Source: an uncultured Prochlorococcus sp. | GTDB taxonomy: Bacteria > Cyanobacteriota > Cyanobacteriia > PCC-6307 > Cyanobiaceae | NCBI GenBank assembly: GCA_902622625.1 | Contig: CACNQS010000011.1 | Span: 1 to 45,826 of the forward strand | Length of the DNA stretch: 45,826 nucleotides | Reading direction: 5' to 3' | Shown: one piece after another, positions 1 to 17,356 of the stretch | Numbering within the stretch: the first letter of the stretch is position 1 | How the letters are laid out: each line of letters starts with the position of its first letter | Position numbers and translations under genes: made by a program | Notes under the pieces: generated by a model | Databases searched by the model: none | Seen by the model: the letters and a program-made list of their open reading frames with translations, nothing else | What the model was told of the DNA's origin: nothing

Positions 1-4378
<4,378 letters not shown>

Positions 4379-4385
4379 ACTTTAA

Positions 4386-8513
<4,128 letters not shown>

Positions 8514-8564
8514 ATATTATCTATTATTGTTTTTAGAGACTAGAATGGTTTTTAAAATTTGTAA

Positions 8565-8720
<156 letters not shown>

Positions 8721-8737
8721 AAATAGTTTTTAAATAA

Positions 8738-9796
<1,059 letters not shown>

Positions 9797-9844
9797 TATT
9801 ATCTAATAAAAATTTTTAAAAAGTCTCTTAAAGAGGTTATTATT

Positions 9845-9991
9845 GTGTTAATCAATCTTAAATCCTTGGGTTTTATTAAGACAAAAATTTTACCTTTCGC
9901 TATCGTTTCACTCTTTGGGATTGCCTTTTTTGCTGTTAGTGCAAGAATTTGGTTGCCAGGAGATATGATGTCTCCTGCCCCCATAAATTAA
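9845..9991 (+). CDS. Small single-pass membrane protein, function unknown
   Basis: 48-residue reading frame starting with GTG, 48 bp after rlmN and 18 bp before the HEAT-repeat gene. It has a positively charged N-terminus (Lys at 6, 13 and 15), one hydrophobic helix at about residues 16-32 and a polar tail RIWLPGDMMSPAPIN. This predicts a single-span membrane protein with the tail on the far side. The distinctive tail and good codon structure suggest a genuine gene. I do not recognise the family, and it could belong to the low-molecular-mass thylakoid proteins. The GTG start is the only reasonable initiation codon before the hydrophobic segment. Confidence 0.62.
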   Translation: MLINLKSLGFIKTKILPFAIVSLFGIAFFAVSARIWLPGDMMSPAPIN

Positions 9992-10009
9992 TATTTTTAG
10001 TTTTTCAAA

Positions 10010-10777
10010 ATGACAAAAAATAGGGATCCTAATAAAGAAAGTTTGGTAGATATCGCTGTTGATCCAGATGTTTTAGCGAAAGAATTGGCCTTAGAAATTG
10101 AAATAGATCCTTTAGAACAAATTGATAACGATTCTTTTCCAAAAGGTTTAAACATAACTCAGGAGTGCAATGAAGCATTGAAAATGCTAAAAGGTAACAG
10201 AGAAGAGAGAATACAGGGATTAAGAATATTTTGTGAATATAGAGATTCAAGATCTTTCCCCCTTTTGTTACCATTACTCGATCAACCTTGTCCTGTTGAA
10301 AGAATGAGTGTTGTATATGCTTTAGGTCGTAATCCATGTCCTAGCGCAGTCGAGAAACTTGTTAGTCTTTTGGAGACTGACGATAATGCTTATGTTAGAA
10401 GAGCGACAGCTTGGAGCTTAGCTAATTATGATAATCAAATCGTTTTGGAGCCATTAATAAATGCTTTGAAGAACGATGTAGCCGCAGTTAGATTATGGTC
10501 GTCTAGTTCTCTAGCTGAAATCGGAAATGTTTCTTTGAATAATGCTCAATTGGCAGCTGAACAACTTTTAATAAGTTTAAAAATAGATAATGAACCGGGT
10601 GTAAGAAGTAATTGCATCTGGTCATTGTGTAGATTGTACGAAAAATTAGATAATACATTCCAAGAAAGTTTCGTTGATGAATGCACTAAGATAGCTCTTT
10701 TCGATAAAGAACCCTCAGTTATGGAAGAAGCAAAAACTGCTTTGGATTCAATGGGGATGCAAGGTTTTTATAACTAA
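10010..10777 (+). CDS. HEAT-repeat (PBS-lyase-like) protein
   Basis: 255-residue protein with an acidic N-terminal stretch of about 60 residues followed by tandem alpha-helical HEAT repeats. Examples are VERMSVVYALGRNPCPSAVE, VRRATAWSLANYDN, VRLWSSSSLAEIGN and VRSNCIWSLCRLYE, spaced about 30-35 residues apart. These repeats resemble those of phycobilin lyases (CpcE/F type) and related scaffold proteins. Nothing in the sequence gives a catalytic activity, and phycobilisomes are not encoded here, so a protein-binding scaffold role is the safer reading. The gene follows the small membrane protein by 18 bp and is separated by 148 bp from the next unit. Confidence 0.8.
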   Translation: MTKNRDPNKESLVDIAVDPDVLAKELALEIEIDPLEQIDNDSFPKGLNITQECNEALKMLKGNREERIQGLRIFCEYRDSRSFPLLLPLLDQPCPVERMSVVYALGRNPCPSAVEKLVSLLETDDNAYVRRATAWSLANYDNQIVLEPLINALKNDVAAVRLWSSSSLAEIGNVSLNNAQLAAEQLLISLKIDNEPGVRSNCIWSLCRLYEKLDNTFQESFVDECTKIALFDKEPSVMEEAKTALDSMGMQGFYN

Positions 10778-10891
10778 ATAATTTAATTTTTCATACCAGA
10801 AGCTATCTAAAAAATTAAATTATCAGATATTCAATATAAAAATTAAAATTAATTAACTTGTACCAACTGAAACAAAAAATTTTCGTTATTC

Positions 10892-10918
10892 TATATAAAG
10901 TAAAAGTACTTAGTACTT
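10892..10918 (+). promoter_or_regulatory. Candidate promoter with overlapping 7-bp inverted repeat
   Basis: TATATA at 10892-10897 could be a -10 box for the DUF2997-ycf35-ferredoxin unit starting at 10926. Directly downstream, 10904-10918 is a perfect inverted repeat: AAGTACT, one T, then AGTACTT. It would cover the transcription start, the classic position of a repressor operator. The half-site AGTAC resembles the core of cyanobacterial LexA boxes, but the spacing between halves is one base shorter than the consensus I know, so I do not call it a LexA site. The rest of the 10778-10925 gap is plain AT-rich sequence. Confidence 0.4.
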
Positions 10919-10925
10919 GAATTTA

Positions 10926-11141
10926 ATGCCTCAAAAAACATTAAGATTCAAAATTCATCAAGACGGTAGAGTCGAAGAGACTGTTGAGGGATTTACAGGT
11001 AACTCATGTAATGAAGCTACAAAAAATCTTGAAGACGCTCTGGGTGAAGTAACAGTTAAGAATAAAACATCTGGTGCTTTCATCTCTAATCATAACGAAA
11101 ACTCAACACAATTAAATAACGAATCTAATGTCACATTTTAG
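10926..11141 (+). CDS. DUF2997 family small protein
   Basis: 71-residue protein whose first half (MPQKTLRFKIHQDGRVEETV and the following GFTGNSC segment) matches the DUF2997 family: a short beta-strand pair followed by a helix with C-x-EATKNLEDALG. The function is unknown. The C-terminal 25 residues are Asn/Thr-rich and probably disordered. An in-frame TTG lies at 10917, but ATG 10926 gives the family's usual N-terminus. The stop overlaps the start of ycf35 by 14 bp, so translation of the two is probably coupled. Confidence 0.82.
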   Translation: MPQKTLRFKIHQDGRVEETVEGFTGNSCNEATKNLEDALGEVTVKNKTSGAFISNHNENSTQLNNESNVTF

Positions 11142-11520
11142 TACGATTAAAACCCAGCTTAAAAAAGCAGAGCCATTAATTAAGGCTTTAAATCATTTCG
11201 GTTATAGTATTAATCAAGAAGAAAAGTTTGTAAAAGGGTATAAAGGTCAATTCACAGCCGTTGATATAAGTATGATTTTACCTGGTGATACCCAAGTTGG
11301 ATTTAAATGGGATAATAACTCGAATTCATATGAATTAGTTACTGACCTTGATCTATGGAAATTTGAAATTCCAGTAGAAAGATTTATCTCAAAAGTTACA
11401 CAAATGTATGCTTACCAGACAATCATTTCTAAAACGCAAGAAGATGGATATCAAATCGTAGAACAAAAAAATAAAAATGATGGTTCTATTGAATTGGTCT
11501 TAACCAAGTGGGAAAACTAA
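11128..11520 (+). CDS. ycf35: Ycf35 / DUF1257 family protein
   Basis: 130-residue protein with the characteristic N-terminus MSHFSTIKTQ, matching Ycf35 of red-algal plastids and cyanobacteria (DUF1257). The family is small, soluble and without known activity. A central segment has the pattern GYKGQ...DISMILPGDTQVGFKWD, and the C-terminal region (RFISKVTQMYAYQTI) is predicted helix then strand. There are no cysteines, so it is unlikely to hold a cluster itself. It overlaps the DUF2997 gene by 14 bp and is followed 9 bp later by a 4Fe-4S ferredoxin. This arrangement suggests that the three products act together. Confidence 0.88.
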   Translation: MSHFSTIKTQLKKAEPLIKALNHFGYSINQEEKFVKGYKGQFTAVDISMILPGDTQVGFKWDNNSNSYELVTDLDLWKFEIPVERFISKVTQMYAYQTIISKTQEDGYQIVEQKNKNDGSIELVLTKWEN

Positions 11521-11529
11521 TGTCAAGAT

Positions 11530-11889
11530 ATGGATTTTACGGATCCATTTCATAATACTGAACAAAATATTGAGATTACAGGCTGGGAACCCGTTTTAGG
11601 TGGTCAGTTAGCCGAAAAAGCTGTGTGGGTTGATGAATCTAAGTGTATTGGTTGTCAGTACTGTGTTCACGTCGCTTCGAACACTTTCACTGTTGATGAA
11701 TTTCATGGTAGAAGTCGAGCTATTAGGCAAGATGGAGATAGTTCTGATGTCATACAAGAAGCAATAGATACATGCCCTGTTGATTGTATTCATTGGGTCA
11801 AATTTGAAGAATTGGATGATTTAGAGAATAGTCTCGATAGGGATATGTTTCAAACATTTGGAAAGCCACCGAGAATGAATAAGCACTAA
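11530..11889 (+). CDS. 4Fe-4S ferredoxin (single cluster)
   Basis: 119-residue soluble ferredoxin-like protein. Cluster ligands are visible as C39-x2-C42-x2-C45 (CIGCQYC) and C82 followed by Pro (CPVDCIHW), sufficient for one 4Fe-4S cluster; C86 is an additional cysteine. The N-terminal 30 residues and the C-terminal 30 residues (ending GKPPRMNKH) are extensions beyond the minimal ferredoxin fold and may bind a partner. It is placed between ycf35 (9 bp) and an aldo/keto reductase (10 bp), which makes it a candidate electron carrier for one of these neighbours. The natural donor and acceptor cannot be read from sequence. Confidence 0.88.
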   Translation: MDFTDPFHNTEQNIEITGWEPVLGGQLAEKAVWVDESKCIGCQYCVHVASNTFTVDEFHGRSRAIRQDGDSSDVIQEAIDTCPVDCIHWVKFEELDDLENSLDRDMFQTFGKPPRMNKH

Positions 11890-11899
11890 TTTTAAAAAG

Positions 11900-13093
11900 A
11901 TGCAATATCGTAGATTTGGTAGAACCAATCTGAAGATTCCTGTTTTATCTTTAGGTGGTATGAGATTTCAAAAAAGTTGGGATCAATTAGATTTTTCTAA
12001 GGTTTCATACGAAGAACAAAATAAAGTAGAAAATATATTAGATCTCGCAACACAATATGGCTTAAGTCATGTGGAAACCGCCAAGTACTACGGAACTTCT
12101 GAGGTGCAACTAGGGATGTGTTTTAAGAATACTAAGAAAATCCCAAATATAATTCAAACAAAGATTCCACCAAATAGTGATCCGGAAATTTTTGAGCGAG
12201 ATGTATTATCTAGTATTGAAAAATTGCAAGTTAAAAAAATTGATTTGTTAGCAATACATGGTATTAATACAGCTGAACATTTACATCAGGCTATTAGAGA
12301 TGGAGGTTGCATTGATATTTTGAGGAATTTTCAAAAAGAAAATTTAATTGGATCTATTGGATTTTCAACCCATGGGAAATCTTCACTTATTGAAAAGGCC
12401 ATATCAACAAACTTATTTGATTATGTAAATTTGCATTGGTATTTTATTAATCAGGAAAATATAAATGTTATTAATTTAGCCAATAAGCATGATCTTGGGG
12501 TTTTCATAATAAGTCCCACTGATAAAGGGGGACACCTTCATACTCCTTCAAGAAAAATGTTGGAATTTTGTAAACCACTTCATCCTATAGTTTTTAATGA
12601 TCTTTTTTGCTTAAGAAATCAAAATGTCCATACTTTGAGTGTGGGTATTGCAAAAGAGACAGATTTCGCCCTACATTTAGAAGCTGTCTCGTTGTTATCA
12701 GAATCTGAGAAGTATGTGCCTAAGATAATTAACAAATTAAGGCAGGAATCAATTAATTGCTTAGGTCTAGAGTGGCATCAAAATTGGAATAGAAATTTAC
12801 CAAGTTGGGAAAATACGCCGGGAAATATTAATATTCCTGTTCTGCTTTGGCTTTCAAATTTAATTGATTGGTTGGGTATGGAAGGATATGCAAGAGCAAG
12901 ATATCAATTGCTTGGTAATGGAAGCCACTGGTTCCCAGGATTTAATGCAAATTTACTAGATGTAGATGTTTCTGAAGGACAATTATTCAAAGTATTAGAA
13001 GGTCATATAAATCCAAAAAAAGTTATAAGAAAATTGAGAAATTTAAAAGAAAAGTTTGGAGATAAGAATGCTAAAAGATTATCAAAAGAATAA
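11900..13093 (+). CDS. Aldo/keto reductase family oxidoreductase
   Basis: 397-residue protein with an aldo/keto reductase barrel in residues 1-280 and a C-terminal extension of about 115 residues. The usual catalytic tetrad can be placed at E59 (normally Asp; segment HVETAKYYGTSE), Y64, K88 (IQTKIPP) and H120 (LLAIHG). Relatives with this layout often carry a C-terminal 4Fe-4S motif rich in Cys. Here the equivalent region (about residues 285-320, LEWHQNWNRNLPSWENTPG) has no such Cys cluster, so that site appears lost. The substrate is unknown. It is co-directional with the ferredoxin upstream (10 bp) and ends 2 bp from the convergent rsmG. Confidence 0.85.
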   Translation: MQYRRFGRTNLKIPVLSLGGMRFQKSWDQLDFSKVSYEEQNKVENILDLATQYGLSHVETAKYYGTSEVQLGMCFKNTKKIPNIIQTKIPPNSDPEIFERDVLSSIEKLQVKKIDLLAIHGINTAEHLHQAIRDGGCIDILRNFQKENLIGSIGFSTHGKSSLIEKAISTNLFDYVNLHWYFINQENINVINLANKHDLGVFIISPTDKGGHLHTPSRKMLEFCKPLHPIVFNDLFCLRNQNVHTLSVGIAKETDFALHLEAVSLLSESEKYVPKIINKLRQESINCLGLEWHQNWNRNLPSWENTPGNINIPVLLWLSNLIDWLGMEGYARARYQLLGNGSHWFPGFNANLLDVDVSEGQLFKVLEGHINPKKVIRKLRNLKEKFGDKNAKRLSKE

Positions 13094-13095
13094 TT

Positions 13096-13836
13096 TCATA
13101 ATGGATATTTTTCAGGTTTGCCAACTTTTCTTGGGTAAATTTCAGGGCATAATCTTTTTTGTTGAATAAGAATTATATTTCGGGTGCCTTTATTTCTTGG
13201 TAATAGTATTTCTTTTTTATCTTTAACTTTCCCTTCTAAAATTTCTAAAGTTTTATCTAGATTTTTGCTTTCTTCATTCGTCCATTTGCCACAATATAAA
13301 ACTCCAAACCCTTCTTTTGTTAACATTGGTAGTATATACTCTGAAACTGTTGATGGATTACTAACTGCTCTAGTTGTTGCAATATTAAAATTATTTCTCA
13401 TTGACGATTGGTGGGCAAAGTTCTCAATACGTTCATTGATTATATGAATATTGTTTTTGAAATTGATCTGTTCAACTAAAATTTTTATTGCATCTGTTTT
13501 CTTTTTCAAAGAATCAATTAGGTATATCTCAGAATTAGGATGCGTTATGGCATAAGCTAATCCTGGGAAGCCACAGCCTGATCCAATATCTAAAAATTTT
13601 TTATTATCAAAATTAATATTCGTGAAAGCTTTGAATGGCCAAATGCTATCAAAAACTTGAGATACCCAATAATCATCACCATCAGTTAATCTTGTGAGAT
13701 TGGTTTTATTATTTAATTCTTTAATTTTAATTTGTAACTCTTGAAATAAATTTATTTCTTCTTCAGTTATTAAGGAAAGAATTTCTTCTGGAATGTTTTG
13801 TTTTTTCATTTCGTTATAAATATGAATTTTAACCAT
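13096..13836 (-). CDS. rsmG: 16S rRNA (G527-N7) methyltransferase RsmG
   Basis: 246-residue GidB/RsmG family methyltransferase that modifies G527 in the 530 loop of 16S rRNA. The SAM-binding motif FLDIGSGCGFPGLA is at residues 81-94. A second acidic position, in IYLIDSLKKK at about residue 110, fits the ribose-binding loop. The C-terminal RNTIILIQQK-like segment is typical of the family. ATG at 13836 is used; MKKQNIP at residue 10 is a possible alternative start. The gene is convergent with the aldo/keto reductase, with a 2-bp gap. Confidence 0.95.
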   Translation of the reverse strand: MVKIHIYNEMKKQNIPEEILSLITEEEINLFQELQIKIKELNNKTNLTRLTDGDDYWVSQVFDSIWPFKAFTNINFDNKKFLDIGSGCGFPGLAYAITHPNSEIYLIDSLKKKTDAIKILVEQINFKNNIHIINERIENFAHQSSMRNNFNIATTRAVSNPSTVSEYILPMLTKEGFGVLYCGKWTNEESKNLDKTLEILEGKVKDKKEILLPRNKGTRNIILIQQKRLCPEIYPRKVGKPEKYPL

Positions 13837-13898
13837 CCATTAAATACATTCTATTTAGTAAAAATTTATTAGAATTACAATATTAATAAAAGATTATT

Positions 13899-14339
13899 TT
13901 GAAAGGAGAAACTTCCTATTACAAAATTTTAGGTGTAAATGCAAATGCATCCAATCATGAATTAAGGAAGGCATTTTGTAAACTTTCTATTGAGTTGCAT
14001 CCAGATACAACTTCATTAGAAATAGACGTTGCTAAAAGTAAATTTCAAGAAGTTCTTGAAGCTTATGAACATTTAAATAATAGTAATTTAAGGAAAATAT
14101 ATGATGAAAAACTAAAAGAAAACTCTAGAAAAACAAATAATAATAACATTTTAAATAATTTAGTAATCGATTCTAATAATCAAAACTTATTAGGAAATAG
14201 AAGACCTTTTTCGAATGGAGAATTGTTTTCGTTGTTTCTTTTAATTATCATCATTTCTATAAGTTTAATTTGTTCAATTTTTATTGCTTCTTTTACTGGA
14301 AAAGAATTAGAGACAATACCGCTTTGGCTAATTAAATAA
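13899..14339 (+). CDS. J-domain protein with C-terminal membrane anchor
   Basis: 146-residue type-III DnaJ-like protein. The J-domain covers residues 6-70 with the invariant HPD at 34-36 (IELHPDTT), which stimulates Hsp70 ATPase. A poly-Asn linker follows, then one strongly hydrophobic helix at about residues 108-130 (SLFLLIIIISISLICSIF). This predicts a membrane-tethered co-chaperone recruiting DnaK to the thylakoid or plasma membrane. The start is TTG at 13899; no other start precedes the J-domain. DUF3143 follows after 16 bp, so the two are probably co-transcribed. Confidence 0.85.
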   Translation: MKGETSYYKILGVNANASNHELRKAFCKLSIELHPDTTSLEIDVAKSKFQEVLEAYEHLNNSNLRKIYDEKLKENSRKTNNNNILNNLVIDSNNQNLLGNRRPFSNGELFSLFLLIIIISISLICSIFIASFTGKELETIPLWLIK

Positions 14340-14355
14340 TTTTTTTAAAAAGTCT

Positions 14356-14613
14356 GTGAATCCCTCTAAAAAACCTATCAATCAAAATTCACTACAATCA
14401 TTGGAATTGTGGTTAACTGATTTAGGTGCTGTGAAGGATATTAATAATCCATCTAAATGGTATCTGTTACTTTCAAATTGGAATGCAACTATTATTTTTG
14501 AACAAGAAGATTTAAGTGTTATATGGGAAAGTGAAGGACAAGAAACTAAAAGACTTTTTTCCTATTGCATTAATAGAGAAGATGTGGAAAATGCAATACT
14601 GCAGGGACCTTAA
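14356..14613 (+). CDS. DUF3143 family protein
   Basis: 85-residue cyanobacterial DUF3143 protein. The segments LELWLTDLGAVKD, WYLLLSNWNATIIFEQEDL and YCINREDVENAILQGP match the family pattern of a helix, a beta-sheet and a terminal helix. The function is unknown. It is predicted to be soluble, with no Cys cluster or signal peptide. GTG at 14356 is the start, giving a Pro/Asn-rich lead-in. It lies 16 bp after the J-domain gene, which suggests functional association with that chaperone, and is convergent with bioA (8-bp gap). Confidence 0.8.
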   Translation: MNPSKKPINQNSLQSLELWLTDLGAVKDINNPSKWYLLLSNWNATIIFEQEDLSVIWESEGQETKRLFSYCINREDVENAILQGP

Positions 14614-14621
14614 ATTTCTTT

Positions 14622-15923
14622 CTAAAGATTTTCTAAGATTTGCCTTATTATCCAGTAACTTTTTTCTAATTGATCATCGGTTATACAGAGAGGTGGCAAG
14701 AGATAAATAACATTACCGAGAGGTCTAATAAATAAACCTTTCTCCATTGCAAGACTCTTTATCTCTTTCCCAATATTATTGAAATAACCTTTTTTGTTCC
14801 CAATATCTAAATCGAAGGCAGCAATTGTGCCGGATAACCTTATTTTTTTTATATAAGGTAAGTTTTTAAATTTGATTAAGTGAGATAAATGTTTTTCTTC
14901 AAATGAAAGGTATTTGTTTGGTTCTTTTTCTAATAAATCAAGGCTAGCATTTGCCGCAGCACAACCTAAAGGATTCGCAGTAAAACTATGTCCATGCCAA
15001 AAAGTTTTTCTTGGGGAATCATCAATAAAGGATTGAAAAATTTCTTCTTTACATAAAGTTATTCCCATTGGTAAAAATCCACCTGTTAAGCCTTTTGAAA
15101 TACTTATTAAATCAGGAACGATTTTTGCCTTTTGAAACGCAAAAAGACTTCCACATCTTCCAAACCCAGTCAAAACTTCATCAACAATTAACAAAGAATT
15201 ATTATTTTTTATAATTTCTGAAACTTTTTTTATAAACTGAGGCCTAACCATATTCATTCCTCCTGCTCCTTGAACAAGTGGCTCAAGGATTACTGCAACT
15301 GTGGGAGTTTTAAGTAGAGTTTCTAATTTTTGGATCGCCTCATTTTCTTTATTTTCTACTTCTTCATCGTTCATCCAAGTTGAAGGCCAAGGGACTCTCC
15401 TAACTGGGAACATAAGATTGTCGAAATTCTCATTAAAAATATTTCTCTCTCCTAAAGCCATTGCTCCAAATGTATCGCCATGATAGGCGCCCTCAAAAGC
15501 TACTATTTGAGTTCTTGTCTCTCCTCTATTTTGCCATGATTGGAAGGCTATTTTTAAAGCGACTTCTACTGCAGTAGAACCGTTATCAGAAAAGAATAAT
15601 CTTTCTAGTTTTGTTAATTCACTAAGTCTTTCCGCCAATTTTTTTGCCTGTGGATGTAAAAAATCAGCAAATATAACTTGCTCAAGTTTTTTTGATTGAT
15701 TGAAAATGGCATCCGCAATATATTCGTTACTATGACCATGAAGAGTTACCCACCAACTACTAATTGCATCTATTAGCTCTTTTTTAGGATTTTTAGTAAA
15801 TAGGAGGGCATCTTTACCATGAGTTACTTCTATTTGCGGTTTGCTGTTATTGATTTGTGTAAAAGGTGGCCAAATATTTGGGTGCCAATCTTGATTTGGA
15901 GTGTTTGAATCCAAAGATTTCAT
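14622..15923 (-). CDS. bioA: Adenosylmethionine-8-amino-7-oxononanoate aminotransferase (DAPA synthase)
   Basis: 433-residue class-III PLP aminotransferase that converts KAPA to DAPA with SAM as amino donor, the antepenultimate step of biotin synthesis. The PLP lysine is K277 in SISKGLTGGFLPMG, and LLIVDEVLTGFGRCG supplies the cofactor-binding Asp. N-terminal WPPFTQ and SSWWVTLHGH segments are typical of BioA rather than of ornithine or GABA aminotransferases. It is the last gene of the biotin operon: its ATG directly abuts the bioD stop with no gap. Confidence 0.96.
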   Translation of the reverse strand: MKSLDSNTPNQDWHPNIWPPFTQINNSKPQIEVTHGKDALLFTKNPKKELIDAISSWWVTLHGHSNEYIADAIFNQSKKLEQVIFADFLHPQAKKLAERLSELTKLERLFFSDNGSTAVEVALKIAFQSWQNRGETRTQIVAFEGAYHGDTFGAMALGERNIFNENFDNLMFPVRRVPWPSTWMNDEEVENKENEAIQKLETLLKTPTVAVILEPLVQGAGGMNMVRPQFIKKVSEIIKNNNSLLIVDEVLTGFGRCGSLFAFQKAKIVPDLISISKGLTGGFLPMGITLCKEEIFQSFIDDSPRKTFWHGHSFTANPLGCAAANASLDLLEKEPNKYLSFEEKHLSHLIKFKNLPYIKKIRLSGTIAAFDLDIGNKKGYFNNIGKEIKSLAMEKGLFIRPLGNVIYLLPPLCITDDQLEKSYWIIRQILENL

Positions 15924-16589
15924 TTAACTTATTTTTGAGTTTAAAAGTGAGATCAACTTATTTTTAATTTCAAGTTCTTTCCATAGTATATCTAAATTAT
16001 TTGAGTCCATTTTTTTGATATAAGGAAATTCAGCAATTAAAGGAATACCACTAAAATCAACTAGAGTTTTTGGATTATCTAGGTGTTTTTCGCCATTGAC
16101 TACTAAACCTAAAATATCAATATTTCTTCGTTTTAAAGCCTCAATACTAAGCAGGGTATGGTTAAGAGTGCCAAGTGAGCTCTTACATACAAGTATTACC
16201 GGAAGATTCCATTGTTTTATTTGATCTATTTGTAAAAAATTGCGTGTTATTGGAACCATTAATCCACCTGCAGTTTCTATAATTAACGAGCCTTTTACTT
16301 TTGGCAATCTCAACATGTCAAAGTTAATAGTTTTTTGATCTATTTCAGCGGCCCAATGAGGAGATAGAGGTTTTGTAAAGACATAAGCTTCTTTAATTAT
16401 TTTCTCTTTACTTACTTGTGAAAGTTTTTCAACTGTTTGACTATCAGTTTGAGATTCAATACCACTCTGAATAGGCTTCCAATAAAAGGAATTTAATCCT
16501 TTAACGAAAAAAGAGCTTATTAAAGTTTTCCCAATATCAGTATCTGTTCCACAAATTATAAATTTGAAAATATTTTTGTGACTACTCAT
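15924..16589 (-). CDS. bioD: Dethiobiotin synthetase
   Basis: 221-residue ATP-dependent carboxylase that closes the ureido ring of biotin from DAPA and CO2. The P-loop CGTDTDIGKT is at residues 13-22, the SFYWKPIQSGIE segment at about 28-40 contributes the catalytic Lys, and LIIETAGGLMVPI at about 101-113 is the conserved Mg/ATP-binding segment. The length fits the family. Its start overlaps the end of bioC by 4 bp, and bioA begins immediately after its stop. Confidence 0.95.
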   Translation of the reverse strand: MSSHKNIFKFIICGTDTDIGKTLISSFFVKGLNSFYWKPIQSGIESQTDSQTVEKLSQVSKEKIIKEAYVFTKPLSPHWAAEIDQKTINFDMLRLPKVKGSLIIETAGGLMVPITRNFLQIDQIKQWNLPVILVCKSSLGTLNHTLLSIEALKRRNIDILGLVVNGEKHLDNPKTLVDFSGIPLIAEFPYIKKMDSNNLDILWKELEIKNKLISLLNSKIS

Positions 16590-17356
16590 AATTTCTTTAT
16601 GATTTGAATCTCAATTTGCCATGAAAGGTTCACTGTATTATTGTAATTCTTTGGCCAAAACTTTTGGATTTCCTTTAACTCTTTCACTGTTTTGCGTTTA
16701 CAATTTGTTGATTGTGCTCCTACATTTTTTATGCTTCTAAAAAGCTTATATATATCTTCAAAATTTTCAAGATAATTAAACTGTTCTGAATAATGTATTT
16801 CAGTTGATTTGAAATCTTTTAATAATTCTTTAGAGCAAAGGAAATTAAGACCACTATATTCAATATCAATTTTTTTACAAGTATCTTTCCATTCAGGAAA
16901 ACAATCTTTTGTTGGATATGAAATGATTAAAAAACCACCAGGTGTTAATTTGCTAAACCAATTTTTTATTATCTTTTCTGGGTTGTTTAACCAATGTATG
17001 CAAAAGTTAGATGTTAATAGAGAACAGTTATTTATTTCAGGAGGTAAATCATTATTTAAATCCCATAAAATTTTTTTTCTAGATGATTTATTCTCAAGAA
17101 GCATTTTCTTGCTGAAATCAATTCTGGATACTTTTTGGGAAGAAAATTTTTTTTCTATTTCATCTGCTAATAGTCCTGGACCTGATCCTAGATCTATCCA
17201 TTCACCGTTTTTTTGGGGATTTAATTCTTTAATGAATTGAACAATCTTTTTTGAAAAAAATTTTTGAATATTTGAATGCTCTAAATACCGATATGCGGCA
17301 TCATTGAAATTATTTTTTATTTTCTCATTCCACTTTTTACTATCCATTTCAATCAT
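16586..17356 (-). CDS. bioC: Malonyl-ACP O-methyltransferase BioC
   Basis: 256-residue SAM-dependent methyltransferase. BioC methylates malonyl-ACP to let the fatty-acid synthase build pimeloyl-ACP methyl ester. SAM motif I is WIDLGSGPGLL at residues 53-63; the NNCSLLTSNFCIHWLNNP segment near residue 110 and the PGGFLIISYPT segment near 135 match the BioC pattern. ATG 17356 overlaps the upstream hydrolase gene by 8 bp; a second Met at residue 4 is an alternative start. Position inside the bio operon strongly supports the assignment over a generic methyltransferase. Confidence 0.93.
   Translation of the reverse strand: MIEMDSKKWNEKIKNNFNDAAYRYLEHSNIQKFFSKKIVQFIKELNPQKNGEWIDLGSGPGLLADEIEKKFSSQKVSRIDFSKKMLLENKSSRKKILWDLNNDLPPEINNCSLLTSNFCIHWLNNPEKIIKNWFSKLTPGGFLIISYPTKDCFPEWKDTCKKIDIEYSGLNFLCSKELLKDFKSTEIHYSEQFNYLENFEDIYKLFRSIKNVGAQSTNCKRKTVKELKEIQKFWPKNYNNTVNLSWQIEIQIIKKL

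Noticed and set aside
10904-10918. Calling this palindrome a LexA box
   Set aside because: The AGTAC half-sites match, but the spacing is one base shorter than the cyanobacterial consensus I know; kept only as an operator-like repeat.
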